A DNA stretch of 64,000 nucleotides from Streptomyces sp. NBC_01485 (lineage in GTDB: Bacteria > Actinomycetota > Actinomycetes > Streptomycetales > Streptomycetaceae), in the NCBI RefSeq assembly GCF_036227125.1, contig NZ_CP109435.1, positions 8,556,001 through 8,620,000 of the forward strand, given 5' to 3'. Under the pieces are notes generated by a model. The model was not told the DNA's origin. It was given only the letters and a program-made list of their open reading frames with translations, and searched no databases. Positions 31,283-40,662 of this stretch are shown here, piece after piece (within the stretch, counting starts at the first letter, position 1; each line of letters opens with the position of its first letter). A program made the translations under genes and the position numbers.

Positions 31283-33652
31283 TCACTCCTCGTCGAACAG
31301 GTTCAGCTCCGCCCAGATCGTCTTGCCGTCGGGGGTGTGCCGGCTGCCCCAGCGCTGGGTGAGCTGGGCGACCAGGAGCAGGCCGCGGCCGCCCTCGTCC
31401 CAGGTCTTCGCCCGGCGCAGGTGCGGGGCGGTGTGGCTGTTGTCGGACACCTCGCAGATCAGCGTCGCCGCGTCATGGATCAGCCGCAGCCGGATCGGGT
31501 CGGAGCCGTACCGGATGGCGTTGGTGACCAGCTCGCTCACCACCAGCTCGGTCGTGAACGACGCGTCGCTCAGCTCCCAGTCGGAGAGCTGCCGCACCAC
31601 CTGCCTGCGGATCGGCGCCACCAGCGACGGATCGGCGGGGATGTGCCAGGTCGCGACCTGGGCGGCGGACAGGCCCCGGGTGCGCGCCAGCAGCAGGGCA
31701 ACGTCGTCGGCGGCGCCGCCGGGCGGCAGCAGGGCGTGCAGGATCTGGTCGCAGGCCTCGTCCAGGGAGTCCGCGTGCGCCGCCAGAGCCCGGTTCAGCA
31801 GCCGGTGACCGGCGTCCGCGTCCCGCTCGCGGGACTCCATCAGGCCGTCGGTGTAGAAGGCGAGCACACTGCCCTCGGCGAGCTCCAGCTCGGCCGACTC
31901 GAACGGCAGCCCGCCCACGCCCAGCGGCGGACCGGCGGGCAGCTCCACCCGGCGGGGCGCGCCGCCCGGCCGCAGCAGCACGGGCTGGGGATGCCCGGCC
32001 CGCGCCAGGGTGCAGCGCCGTGACACGGGGTCGTACACCGCGTACAGGCAGGTCGCCCCGACCTCGCCCGGGTTGCCCTCGCCGCCGGCCTCCTCGGACA
32101 GCCGGACGACCAGGTCGTCGAGGTGGGTGAGCAGCTCGTCCGGGGCGAGGTCGATGTCGGCGAGGGTGCGCACGGCGGTGCGCAGCCGGCCCATGGTGGC
32201 CGAGGCCTGGACGCCGTGCCCGACCACGTCCCCCACGACCATGGCGACCCGCATCCCGGACAGCGGGATCACGTCGAACCAGTCGCCGCCCACCCCGGCG
32301 CGGGCGGCCGGCAGATAGCGGGAGGCGGCGTCGACGGCGGCGGTGCGCGGCAGGGTGCGCGGGAGCAGGCTGCGCTGCAGGGCGAGGGCCGTATCGCGCT
32401 CGCGGGAGAACCGGCGGGCGTTGTCGATGCAGACGGCGGCCCGGGCGGTGATCTCCTCGGCCAGCAGCACGTCGTCCGGGGCGAACGGCTCGGGACGGCG
32501 GAACCGGGTGAGGACGGCGACGCCGAGCGTCACGCCCCGCGCCCGGATCGGCACGGACATCGTGGAGTGGATGCCGATCTCCCGCACCCGCGCGCCGCGT
32601 GCCGGGTCCCAGGTGAGCCACGCGTCCAGCCCGCCCCCGTCCACCGAGCCGACGATGGTGCGCCCCGCGACCAGCGAGTCGGCCTGCGGCGACCCGGCCG
32701 GGTAGTTCTGCGCCTCCCCGGGCTTGGCCACCGCCTCCGGGTTGCCCGGGTTGACCGAGTGGTGCGCGGCGCGCCGCAGGCTCAGCGGCGGGGCGAACCG
32801 GCTCGGGGGATCCCCGCCGTCCTGCGGGTCGAGCAGGTCGACGCTGACGAAGTCGGCGAGCGCGGGCACACAGACCTCCGCCAGCTCCTGGGCGGTGCGG
32901 CCGACGTCGAGGGTGGTGCCGATGCGCACACTCGCCTCGTTGACGAGTTGGAGCCGCTCGCGGGCGAGGTAGTTGTCGGTGATGTCGTGCGCGGCCAGGC
33001 ACACGCCCCGCACCCGGCCGGCGGCGTCGGTGACCGGAGCCATCCTGGCCAGCCAGGCGTGCGCCCGGGCCTCGCCGCCGGTCTGCGCGTACATCTGCAC
33101 GTCCTGCGGCCGGCCGGTGGTGAGCACGCGCAGCATGTGCTGTTCCAGTTCCGCGCTCTGCGGCCCGCCGCCGATCTCGGGGAGCCGCAGCCCCCGGATC
33201 CGCTCCTCGGGCAGGCCGATCACGTCACCCATCGCCTCGTTGACACGGCGCAGCCGCAGGCGTTCGTCGTAGACCGCCACCGCACAGGGCGACTGGATCA
33301 GCGCCGCCGTGGCGAGAGCGGCGTCGGGGGAGCCGGGGCATCCGTCGGTCAGCGGGGCTACGACGAGCCAGTGCCCCGGGCTTCCGTTCCGGGACGGAGC
33401 ACGGTGCGCGAGCAGCCACAGCCGTACCGGACGGCCGTCGCGGTGGCGCAAAGTGACCGTTCCGTGCCAGCGGGGGCCGGTGAACAGGGGCGTTGCGTCA
33501 GCGAGCAGGTCGGTGGCGGGCCGGCCCACGACGTCGGCCGGGGACCAGCCGAGGAGGGTCCGGGCGCCCTCGTTCCACCCGACGAGCGTGCCGGTGTCGT
33601 CGACCACGGCCCGGGCTGTCGCGGCCTCGTCGAACGGGTACTCCGGGCTCAT
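31283..33652 (-). CDS. PAS-PAS-GAF-PP2C (SpoIIE)-HATPase regulatory protein
   Basis: The protein has 789 residues. It has two PAS domains (about 1-125 and 130-265), a GAF domain (about 270-435, LVNEASVRIGTTLDV start) and a SpoIIE/RsbU-type PP2C phosphatase (about 465-660; GGDWFDVIPL, VGDVVGHGVQASATM, FYTDGLMESRE). A C-terminal anti-sigma-like HATPase follows (VVSELVTNAIRYG and DEGGRGLLLVAQL). Such proteins both dephosphorylate a STAS anti-anti-sigma factor and may bind or phosphorylate partners, coupling signals to sigma factor release. The only STAS gene in the window is at 16.6 kb. ATG 33652 is chosen because upstream codons are non-coding. Confidence 0.92.
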   Translation of the reverse strand: MSPEYPFDEAATARAVVDDTGTLVGWNEGARTLLGWSPADVVGRPATDLLADATPLFTGPRWHGTVTLRHRDGRPVRLWLLAHRAPSRNGSPGHWLVVAPLTDGCPGSPDAALATAALIQSPCAVAVYDERLRLRRVNEAMGDVIGLPEERIRGLRLPEIGGGPQSAELEQHMLRVLTTGRPQDVQMYAQTGGEARAHAWLARMAPVTDAAGRVRGVCLAAHDITDNYLARERLQLVNEASVRIGTTLDVGRTAQELAEVCVPALADFVSVDLLDPQDGGDPPSRFAPPLSLRRAAHHSVNPGNPEAVAKPGEAQNYPAGSPQADSLVAGRTIVGSVDGGGLDAWLTWDPARGARVREIGIHSTMSVPIRARGVTLGVAVLTRFRRPEPFAPDDVLLAEEITARAAVCIDNARRFSRERDTALALQRSLLPRTLPRTAAVDAASRYLPAARAGVGGDWFDVIPLSGMRVAMVVGDVVGHGVQASATMGRLRTAVRTLADIDLAPDELLTHLDDLVVRLSEEAGGEGNPGEVGATCLYAVYDPVSRRCTLARAGHPQPVLLRPGGAPRRVELPAGPPLGVGGLPFESAELELAEGSVLAFYTDGLMESRERDADAGHRLLNRALAAHADSLDEACDQILHALLPPGGAADDVALLLARTRGLSAAQVATWHIPADPSLVAPIRRQVVRQLSDWELSDASFTTELVVSELVTNAIRYGSDPIRLRLIHDAATLICEVSDNSHTAPHLRRAKTWDEGGRGLLLVAQLTQRWGSRHTPDGKTIWAELNLFDEE

Positions 33653-33899
33653 CTCGGCACTCCATCGCGGGCACTCACAGTGAACGGACGCGTCGCTTCC
33701 GTGCCAGCCTAATGCGTCCGGCTCGCGCGCGGACGGGAACCCCCATGGCCCGGAAAGACAGCGTTGTCGCGCCGGGGTCAAGAGGTGGAACCGGCCTAAG
33801 TCGTACACCGGGTGCGGAGAGCCCGTGGGGCGGGAGGGCCGGGGGAGGACCCCGTCCGGGCCCTTGACGGGCACGTGTGGCCCGTCATCAGATTCTGTT

Positions 33900-33911
33900 T
33901 GTTAACGATCA
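33900..33911 (+). promoter_or_regulatory. Possible LacI-family half operator before the GH2 gene
   Basis: TGTTAACGATCA keeps one good half of the TGTTAACG-type LacI-family operator seen before sugar-hydrolase genes; the second half is degenerate. It sits 40 bases before the start of the GH2 gene. This is suggestive only. Confidence 0.25.
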
Positions 33912-33951
33912 GTTGTGAGTACTTCTGGTTCCTGATGAGGGAGAGCCGACC

Positions 33952-36900
33952 ATGACGGTCACTCGCAGATCGATCCTTCTCGCCTCCGCGGCCGCACCGG
34001 CCGCCGGAGCGCTCCTCGGCATCCCGGCCGCGCACGCGGCCAGCGCCGCCGCGAGCGCCACCGGCCGCCGTACGGTCGCGCTGCGCGACGGCTGGCGCTT
34101 CGCGCTGGTCAACCCGGGCGGCCTCACCGACCCGACCGGGCAGTACGCGGACGCCGCCGCCCCCGGCTACGACGACTCGGCCTGGCGCGAGGTCGCGGTC
34201 CCGCACGACTGGAGCATCGAGCAGACCCCCACCACGCAGCACGGCACGACCAGCGGCACCGGCTTCTTCCCCGGCGGCCTGGGCTGGTACCGCCTCGCCT
34301 TCACCCTGCCGCCCGCGCACGCCGGCCGGCGGATCTCGGTCGAGTTCGACGGCGTCTACATGGACTCGTACGTCTACTGCAACGGCACCGAGGTCGGCCG
34401 CCACCCCTACGGCTACACCGGCTTCGCCTTCGACCTCACCGACCTGCTGCACACCGACGGGACCACCGAGAACGTCATCGCGGTGAAGGTGCAGAACCGG
34501 CTGCCCAGCAGCCGCTGGTACTCCGGCAGCGGCATCTACCGCGAGGCCCGCCTGGTCGTCACCGACCCGGTGCACGTGGCCCGCTGGGGCACGTACGTCA
34601 CCACTCCCGAGATCACCGACGAACGGGCCGTCGTCCGGGTCGCGTCCACCGTGCTGAACGCGTCCGGCGCGGGCGCGGACGTCGAGGTCGTCTCGCGGAT
34701 CCTCGCCCCGAACGGCCGCACGGTCGCCCGTACGTCCTCCACGGTCGCCGTCGCCGACCGGGCCACGGAGACCCACGAGCTCACCGTGGCCGATCCGCAG
34801 CGCTGGGACTTCACGGCCCCGCACCGCTACACCCTGGAGACCGAACTGCGCGTCGGGGGCCGGGTCACCGACGCCTTCCGCACGCCGTTCGGCATCCGCA
34901 CCTTCCGCTTCGACCCCGACGAGGGCTTTCACCTCAACGGCGTCCACGCCAAGATCAAGGGCGTCGACCTCCACCACGACCTGGGCGCCCTCGGGGCGGC
35001 GGTGAGCGTCGACGCGATCCGCCGACAGATGACGATCATGAAGTCGATGGGCGTCAACGCCTTCCGCACCTCCCACAACCCGCCGTCCCCGGAGATGATC
35101 GGGGTCTGCGAGGAGCTGGGCATCGTGATGCTGGTGGAGGCCTTCGACTGCTGGAAGACCGGCAAGAGCCGGTACGACTACGGGCGGTTCTTCGACGAGT
35201 GGTGCGAGAAGGACGCCACCGAGATGGTGCTCGCGGCCCGCAACTCGCCCGCCGTCCTGCTGTGGTCCATCGGCAACGAGATCACCGACTCCACCGCCAC
35301 CGCCGGCCTCGCCATGGCGGACCGCATCATCACCGCGATCAGGGCGGTGGACGACACCCGGCCGCTCATCATCGGCTCGGACAAGTACCGCAACCCGCCC
35401 GCCAAGGGCTCCGCCGCCGACCTGATGCTCGCCAAGCTGGACGGCCTCGGCCTGAACTACAACACCGCCAAGTCGGTGGACGTCCTGCACGCGACCTACC
35501 CGCACCTGTTCCTCTTCGAGTCCGAGTCGTCGTCGGAGACCTCGACCCGCGGCACGTACCAGGAGCCCGAGCACCTCAACACGGGCGAGAACCACACGCC
35601 GGGCAGGCGGTCCACCTCGTCCTACGACAACAACCTGTCCTCCTGGACGATGAGCGGCGAGTACGGGCACAAGAAGGACCGCGACCGGAAGTGGTTCGCC
35701 GGGCAGTTCCTGTGGTCCGGCATCGACTACATCGGCGAGCCCACGCCGTACAACGTCTTCCCGGTGAAGGCGTCCTTCTTCGGCGCCGTCGACACGGCCG
35801 GTTTCCCGAAGGACATGTACCACCTCTTCCGCAGCCAGTGGGTCGACGAGCCGATGGTCCATCTGCTGCCGACGACCTGGAACCACCAGGCGGGCGACAC
35901 GGTCGAGGTGTGGGCGTACGCCAACGTCGACACGGTGGAGCTGTACCTCAACGGAAAGTCCCTGGGCGTGCGGAGGTTCGACACGAAGAAGACCGTCGAC
36001 GGCCGCGTCTACCTGGAGACCACCGAGGCCACCGGCGACGACAAGACCTTCACCACCGGCCCCTACCCCGGCAGTTACACCAGCCCCAATGGCAGCGCGG
36101 GCAAACTGCACCTGACGTGGAAGGTGCCGTACGCGCCGGGTGAGTTGAAGGCGGTGGCCCGCCGGGGCGGCCGGACGGTCGCCACCGACATCCTGCGCAC
36201 GGCCGGTCCCGCGCACGCCGTACGTCTCACCGTGGACCGCAAGTCCCTTGCGGCGGACGGGCGTTCACTGGTCTTCGTCACCGCCGACGTGGTCGACGCG
36301 CGCGGCACCGTCGTGCCCGACGCCGAGCACCTCATCTCCTTCGAGGTGACCGGCGGCACCCTTGCCGGCCTCGACAACGGGCGCGAGGAGAGCGCCGAGC
36401 GCTACCAGGCCAGTACGCGCACCGCCTTCCACGGCAAGGCCCTCGCCATCGTGCGCTCCGGCACCGAGGCGGGCGTTCTCAAGGTGACCGCGCGCGTGGA
36501 CGGCCTGCGCGAGGGCACGGCGACCGTGCGCACCACGCACGCCCGCTCGGCGGCGACCACCCCGGCCGCCGTTTTCGCCCCCGAGCCCCCGGCGCCCGTG
36601 AACTACCCGTGCGCGGACGCCAGTTACTCCGGCCGCCCGGACACCCTGCCCGCCGCCCTGCTGGACGGCGACCCGGCCACCGGCTGGTCCAACGCCTTCG
36701 CCAAGGCGGCCACCGCCCTGCTGCCCGCCTTCGGCGGAGCCCGGCCGGGGGACTGGGTGTCGGTGGACTACGGGCGCACCCGGGACTTCGACCGGGCGGA
36801 GGTGTCCTTCACGGTCGACGCCACGCACAGCCTGCCCGCGTCCGTCGAGGCCGAGGTCTGGGACGGCGAGCGGTACCTGCCGGTCACCGGGGCGGCCGTC

Positions 36901-37038
36901 GCCTGGGCCACCGCCTCGGACACGCCGACGGCCCTCACCTTCGACCCCGTCCGCGGCTCCAAGCTGCGGCTGAAGCTGACCAGCGGCGCACCCGGCACGG
37001 CCCAAGGGGCGTTCCGCATCACCAGGTTGGAATCCTGA
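33952..37038 (+). CDS. Secreted glycoside hydrolase family 2 enzyme (beta-galactosidase-like)
   Basis: The protein has 1028 residues. A Tat signal (RRSILLASAAAPAAGALLG, cleavage near AHA-AS) is followed by a GH2 sugar-binding domain (about 50-210), an immunoglobulin-like domain, and the TIM barrel (about 320-610). The acid/base is Glu443 in WSIGNE and the likely nucleophile is Glu523 in FLFESES. After the barrel come a DUF4982-like domain, an invasin-like Ig domain and a C-terminal discoidin/CBM32-like domain (ATGWSNAF ... FRITRLES). Exact specificity, beta-galactosidase or related, cannot be fixed. A GAGGGAG ribosome-binding site lies at good spacing. Confidence 0.93.
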   Translation: MTVTRRSILLASAAAPAAGALLGIPAAHAASAAASATGRRTVALRDGWRFALVNPGGLTDPTGQYADAAAPGYDDSAWREVAVPHDWSIEQTPTTQHGTTSGTGFFPGGLGWYRLAFTLPPAHAGRRISVEFDGVYMDSYVYCNGTEVGRHPYGYTGFAFDLTDLLHTDGTTENVIAVKVQNRLPSSRWYSGSGIYREARLVVTDPVHVARWGTYVTTPEITDERAVVRVASTVLNASGAGADVEVVSRILAPNGRTVARTSSTVAVADRATETHELTVADPQRWDFTAPHRYTLETELRVGGRVTDAFRTPFGIRTFRFDPDEGFHLNGVHAKIKGVDLHHDLGALGAAVSVDAIRRQMTIMKSMGVNAFRTSHNPPSPEMIGVCEELGIVMLVEAFDCWKTGKSRYDYGRFFDEWCEKDATEMVLAARNSPAVLLWSIGNEITDSTATAGLAMADRIITAIRAVDDTRPLIIGSDKYRNPPAKGSAADLMLAKLDGLGLNYNTAKSVDVLHATYPHLFLFESESSSETSTRGTYQEPEHLNTGENHTPGRRSTSSYDNNLSSWTMSGEYGHKKDRDRKWFAGQFLWSGIDYIGEPTPYNVFPVKASFFGAVDTAGFPKDMYHLFRSQWVDEPMVHLLPTTWNHQAGDTVEVWAYANVDTVELYLNGKSLGVRRFDTKKTVDGRVYLETTEATGDDKTFTTGPYPGSYTSPNGSAGKLHLTWKVPYAPGELKAVARRGGRTVATDILRTAGPAHAVRLTVDRKSLAADGRSLVFVTADVVDARGTVVPDAEHLISFEVTGGTLAGLDNGREESAERYQASTRTAFHGKALAIVRSGTEAGVLKVTARVDGLREGTATVRTTHARSAATTPAAVFAPEPPAPVNYPCADASYSGRPDTLPAALLDGDPATGWSNAFAKAATALLPAFGGARPGDWVSVDYGRTRDFDRAEVSFTVDATHSLPASVEAEVWDGERYLPVTGAAVAWATASDTPTALTFDPVRGSKLRLKLTSGAPGTAQGAFRITRLES

Positions 37039-37074
37039 CCGGCTGACCGGCTGACCGGCTGACCGGCTGAGCGG
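37035..37074 (+). repeat. Five 8-bp tandem repeats spanning the GH2 stop codon
   Basis: CTGACCGG is repeated four times and followed by CTGAGCGG. The first unit supplies the TGA stop of the GH2 gene. Because the period is 8, successive TGAs fall in all three frames. Confidence 0.9.
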
Positions 37075-37095
37075 TGTGGAGGCTGTGGGTCATGT

Positions 37096-37131
37096 GGTGC
37101 TCGGGCGGTCGGTACCGACCGCCCGAGCACC
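37096..37131. terminator. 36-bp perfect palindrome between convergent genes
   Basis: An uninterrupted, loop-free palindrome centred on GGTACC has 18-bp arms (GGTGCTCGGGCGGTCGGT and its complement). It lies between the ends of the GH2 and isochorismatase-like genes and should act as a bidirectional terminator. Confidence 0.82.
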
Positions 37132-37167
37132 GCCTCCCGGCAGTGCCTGCCTCTTCCCGGCCGTGCC

Positions 37168-37734
37168 TCAGCCCGCGTCGGCCGCCTCGAACGTCACCTT
37201 CGCCGTGTCCACCGTGCCCGCGCTGCGGCCGGGTGCGCTCTGCCCGGACCAGTACAGGTTGGTGTGGGCTATCACCTGCTCGGGAGCGGGAGCGCCGTAC
37301 GCGGTGAGGTCCTCCGTGGTGTGCGCGTCGGCGACCAGCGTCACGTCGTACCCCCGCACCAAGGCGCCGTGCAGTGTCGAGCGGATGCACGCGTCGGTCT
37401 GCGCCCCCGTGACGAGGACCCGGCCCACCCCGCGCTCGGCGAGCACCGTCTCCAACTCGGTGTTCTCGAAGGAGTCCTGGTAGGTCTTGTGGACGAGGGG
37501 CTCGGAGTCGAGGCGGACCAGCTCCGCGACGTACTCCCAGTTCTCGCTGCCGCGTTCCAGGTCGTTGTCGGAGTGCTGCACCCAGATCACCGGCACGTCC
37601 TGCGCGCGGGCCGCGTCGATCAGGGTGTCGATGTTCGCGATCACCTCGTCGCGCCGGGGCGCGCCCGCCACCACGCCCTTCTGGACGTCGATGACGAGCA
37701 GGGCGGTGCGGTGCCGGTCGGGCAGGGTCGTCAT
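37168..37734 (-). CDS. Isochorismatase-like cysteine hydrolase
   Basis: This 188-residue protein has the catalytic triad of the family: Asp16 (LLVIDVQKG), Lys83 (LVHKTYQDSF) and Cys116 (GAQTDACIRST). The following cis-peptide region and DVTLVADAHTTEDL are typical of nicotinamidase/isochorismatase folds. Members hydrolyse amides, isochorismate or similar small molecules, and the substrate here is open. It has no signal peptide. ATG 37734 follows AGGAGG. Confidence 0.9.
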   Translation of the reverse strand: MTTLPDRHRTALLVIDVQKGVVAGAPRRDEVIANIDTLIDAARAQDVPVIWVQHSDNDLERGSENWEYVAELVRLDSEPLVHKTYQDSFENTELETVLAERGVGRVLVTGAQTDACIRSTLHGALVRGYDVTLVADAHTTEDLTAYGAPAPEQVIAHTNLYWSGQSAPGRSAGTVDTAKVTFEAADAG

Positions 37735-37964
37735 ACATGCCTCCTGTGTTGCCGCGGGATCCTGAGAGTCCAGGGACGACCCACACTAGAACCCACCACT
37801 GACATTGATACTCGTAGGCGGGTTCCGGTGGTCGTGGCTCTGCCACTGACTGACAACGGCCCCGACGCCGTCTCGCCCCCGTCTCCTCCGGAACTCGACC
37901 GCATCTCGTCCATACCGTTGACGGGGTGTCATGACTCCAACAAGCATGTCCTGCGACCCCTCCC

Positions 37965-37978
37965 TGGGAGCGCTCCCA
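37965..37978 (+). promoter_or_regulatory. CebR operator before the GH9 cellulase gene
   Basis: TGGGAGCGCTCCCA is the exact consensus palindrome bound by CebR, the cello-oligosaccharide-responsive LacI-family repressor of Streptomyces. It lies 47 bases before the cellulase start. A weaker copy (TGGGAAGCGTCCCG) follows at 37990-38003. Cellobiose or cellotriose would relieve repression. Confidence 0.93.
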
Positions 37979-38025
37979 TACGCACCTCGTGGGAAGCGTC
38001 CCGCACCTCCCCGAGGAGCCCGGAC

Positions 38026-40293
38026 GTGAAACGACGCAGAACCGCCCTGTTGTCACTCGCGGCCCTGCTGGGCGCAGCGCTCACCGCGCTGCCCGTGCAG
38101 CAGGCCGGCGCCGACGAGGTCGAGCAGGTCAGGAACGGCGGCTTCGACGCGACCGCCGACCCGTGGTGGACCAGCAACGTCACCGCCGGTCTCGCCGACG
38201 GCCGGCTGTGCGCGGACGTACCGGGCGGCACCGTCAACCGCTGGGACTCCGCCGTCGGCCAGAACGCGATCACCCTGGTGAAGGGGTCGTCGTACCGGTT
38301 CTCGTTCAGCGCCTCCTCGGTGCCCGAGGGGCATGTGGTGCGGGCGGTCGTGGGCCTCGGGGTGTCCCCGTACGACACCTGGTACGAGGCGAGCCCGGTG
38401 CTGGGCGGGTCGGGTGAGGCGGGCGGGCCGGGGGAGGCTGGGGAGTCGTACTCCTACACGTTCACCTCGCCGGTCGACAGTACTCAGGGGCAGGTCGCCT
38501 TCCAGGTCGGCGGGAGTGCCGAGCCGTGGCGGTTCTGCCTGGACGACGTGTCGCTGCTGGGCGGGGTGCCGCCGGAGGTGTACGAGCCGGACACCGGGCC
38601 GCGTGTGCGCGTCAACCAGGTCGCCTATCTGCCCGCCGGGCCGAAGAACGCCACGCTGGTCACCGACGCCACCGCGAAGCTGCCCTGGCAGTTGAAGAAC
38701 GGTGCCGGGGCGACGGTCGCGCACGGCTGGAGCGTGCCGCGCGGCCTCGACGTCTCCTCCGGGCAGCACGTCCACTCCATCGACTTCGGCGCGTACCGCA
38801 AGCGCGGCACCGGCTTCACGCTGGTCGCCGACGGCGAGACCAGCCGCCCCTTCGACATAGGCACCGCCGCCTACGACCGGTTGCGCCTGGACGCGGTGAA
38901 GTACTACTACACGCAGCGCAGCGGCATCGCGATCCGCGACGACCTGCGCCCCGGCTACGCCAGGGCGGCCGGACATGTCGGCGTGGCCCCCAACCGGGGT
39001 GACTCCGCCGTCCCCTGCCGGCCCGGGGTGTGCGACTACACCCTCGACGTCACCGGTGGCTGGTACGACGCCGGCGACCACGGCAAGTACGTCGTCAACG
39101 GCGGCATCGCCACCTGGGAGCTGCTGAGCACCTACGAGCGCTCCCTCCACGCCCGCACCGGCGACCCGACCGTGCTCGGCGACGGCACGCTCGCCCTCCC
39201 CGAGAGCGGCAACAAGGTGCCGGACGTCCTCGACGAGGCCCGCTGGGAGCTCGACTTCCTGCTGAAGATGCAGGTGCCGGACGGGCAGCCGCTCGCCGGC
39301 ATGGCCCACCACAAGATCCACGACGCGCAGTGGACGGGCCTGCCGCTGCTGCCGGGCGACGACCCGCAGCAGCGCGAACTGCACCCGCCGACCACCACCG
39401 CGACCCTCAACCTGGCCGCGACGGCCGCCCAGGCCGCCCGCCTGTACCGGCCCTACGACAAGGCGTTCGCGGCGAAGGCGCTGACGGCCGCGCGCAGGGC
39501 CTGGGCGGCGGCCCTCGCGCATCCGGCCGTGTACGCCGACCCGAACGACGGCAACGGCGGCGGCGCCTACAACGACGACGACGCGACCGACGAGTTCTAC
39601 TGGGCGGCGGCCGAGCTGTATCTCACCACGGGGGAGAAGCAGTTCGCCGACCACGTCCTCAACTCCCCGGCGCACACGGCCGACCTGTTCGTGCCCAACG
39701 GCTTCGACTGGTCCCGCACGGCCGCCGCGGGCCGCCTCGACCTCGCGACCGTCCCGAACAAGCTCCCCGGCCGTGACAAGGTGCGCGGGTCGGTGGTGCG
39801 GGGCGCCGACAAGTACCTCGCCACGCTGGCCGCCCAGCCGTACGGCATGCCCTACGCCCCCGACGGCAACCGCTACGACTGGGGCTCCAGCCACCAGGTC
39901 CTCAACAACGCCGTGGTCATCGCCACCGCCTACGACCTCACGGGGGCCTCGAAGTACCGTGACGCGGCCGTCCAGAGCATGGACTACGTTCTCGGCCGCA
40001 ACGCGCTCAACCTCTCGTACGTCACCGGCTACGGCGAGGTCAACTCACATAATCAGCACAGCCGTTGGTACGCGCGCGAGCTCGACCCGAGCCTCCCGGG
40101 CCCGCCCGACGGGACCCTCGCGGGCGGCGCGAACTCGAGCATCCAGGACCCCTACGCGCAGGGCAAGCTCCAGGGCTGCGTGGGCCAGTTCTGCTACATC
40201 GACGACATCCAGTCCTGGTCGACGAACGAGACCGCGATCAACTGGAACGCGGCCCTGGCCCGGATGGCGTCCTTCGTGGCGGATCAGGGATAG
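38026..40293 (+). CDS. Secreted family 9 cellulase (endoglucanase)
   Basis: The protein has 755 residues. A Sec signal (VKRRRTALLSLAALLGAALTA) is followed by a CBM4/9-like carbohydrate-binding domain (about 32-180), a CelD-type Ig-like domain (about 185-270) and the (alpha/alpha)6 GH9 barrel. Catalytic Asp348 and Asp351 lie in WYDAGDHGKY, the His-containing loop is NSHNQHSRWYA, and the acid catalyst is Glu735 in STNETAINWN. It cleaves beta-1,4-glucan outside the cell. GTG 38026 follows GAGGAG. Control by CebR is clear from the operator. Confidence 0.95.
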   Translation: MKRRRTALLSLAALLGAALTALPVQQAGADEVEQVRNGGFDATADPWWTSNVTAGLADGRLCADVPGGTVNRWDSAVGQNAITLVKGSSYRFSFSASSVPEGHVVRAVVGLGVSPYDTWYEASPVLGGSGEAGGPGEAGESYSYTFTSPVDSTQGQVAFQVGGSAEPWRFCLDDVSLLGGVPPEVYEPDTGPRVRVNQVAYLPAGPKNATLVTDATAKLPWQLKNGAGATVAHGWSVPRGLDVSSGQHVHSIDFGAYRKRGTGFTLVADGETSRPFDIGTAAYDRLRLDAVKYYYTQRSGIAIRDDLRPGYARAAGHVGVAPNRGDSAVPCRPGVCDYTLDVTGGWYDAGDHGKYVVNGGIATWELLSTYERSLHARTGDPTVLGDGTLALPESGNKVPDVLDEARWELDFLLKMQVPDGQPLAGMAHHKIHDAQWTGLPLLPGDDPQQRELHPPTTTATLNLAATAAQAARLYRPYDKAFAAKALTAARRAWAAALAHPAVYADPNDGNGGGAYNDDDATDEFYWAAAELYLTTGEKQFADHVLNSPAHTADLFVPNGFDWSRTAAAGRLDLATVPNKLPGRDKVRGSVVRGADKYLATLAAQPYGMPYAPDGNRYDWGSSHQVLNNAVVIATAYDLTGASKYRDAAVQSMDYVLGRNALNLSYVTGYGEVNSHNQHSRWYARELDPSLPGPPDGTLAGGANSSIQDPYAQGKLQGCVGQFCYIDDIQSWSTNETAINWNAALARMASFVADQG

Positions 40294-40342
40294 GCCCGGT
40301 CGGGTCCGGTCCGGTCGGGAACGTGCACGGGCGGACACCCTC

Positions 40343-40405
40343 CGGTACCGCGCGGTCATCAGGGTGACCTGGGGATATTTACGAGTAAGTACCCGCGCGG
40401 TACCG
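40343..40405 (+). promoter_or_regulatory. Toxin-antitoxin promoter with 13-bp inverted repeat
   Basis: CGGTACCGCGCGG (40343-40355) and its exact complement (40393-40405) flank 37 bases. TTTACG (40378-40383) and TACCGT (40401-40406) are 17 bases apart, and the -10 box ends 7 bases before the antitoxin ATG, indicating a leaderless mRNA. The right arm overlaps the -10 box, as expected for autorepression by the antitoxin or the complex. Confidence 0.62.
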
Positions 40406-40413
40406 TGAAGGGC

Positions 40414-40659
40414 ATGCCAGCCCTCAATGTGGAATTCAGCGATCGCGAGCTGGAGGACCTGCGACAGATCGCCAAGGAACGCGGTACGTCGATGAAGGCA
40501 CTCGTGCGGGAGGCGGCCGCGGCCGACATCGCGCGGCACCGGGCGCTCCAGGAAGGCGCGGCGGCCTTCCGCAGGTTCTTCGCGTCCCACGCCGACGAGT
40601 TCGCCGCCGCCTTCCCCGACGACGAACGTTCCGTCCAGGGCGAGGGGCGGGTCGCCTGA
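40414..40659 (+). CDS. Antitoxin (RHH-like) of a Fic-type module
   Basis: The protein has 81 residues. The opening MPALNVEFSDRELEDLRQIAKERGTSMKALVREAAAADIA is a ribbon-helix-helix pattern: a short strand, then two helices. The C-terminal half is helical and acidic (FRRFFASHADEFAAAFPDDE). It starts at ATG 40414, with no good Shine-Dalgarno, consistent with leaderless translation. It precedes the toxin gene by 3 bases, the classic antitoxin-first arrangement. Confidence 0.82.
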   Translation: MPALNVEFSDRELEDLRQIAKERGTSMKALVREAAAADIARHRALQEGAAAFRRFFASHADEFAAAFPDDERSVQGEGRVA

Positions 40660-40662
40660 CCG

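Noticed and set aside
33864..33894. TTGACG...CAGATT as a promoter for the GH2 gene
   Set aside because: The -10 box is poor and the spacing is 19 bases. It is not strong enough to list.
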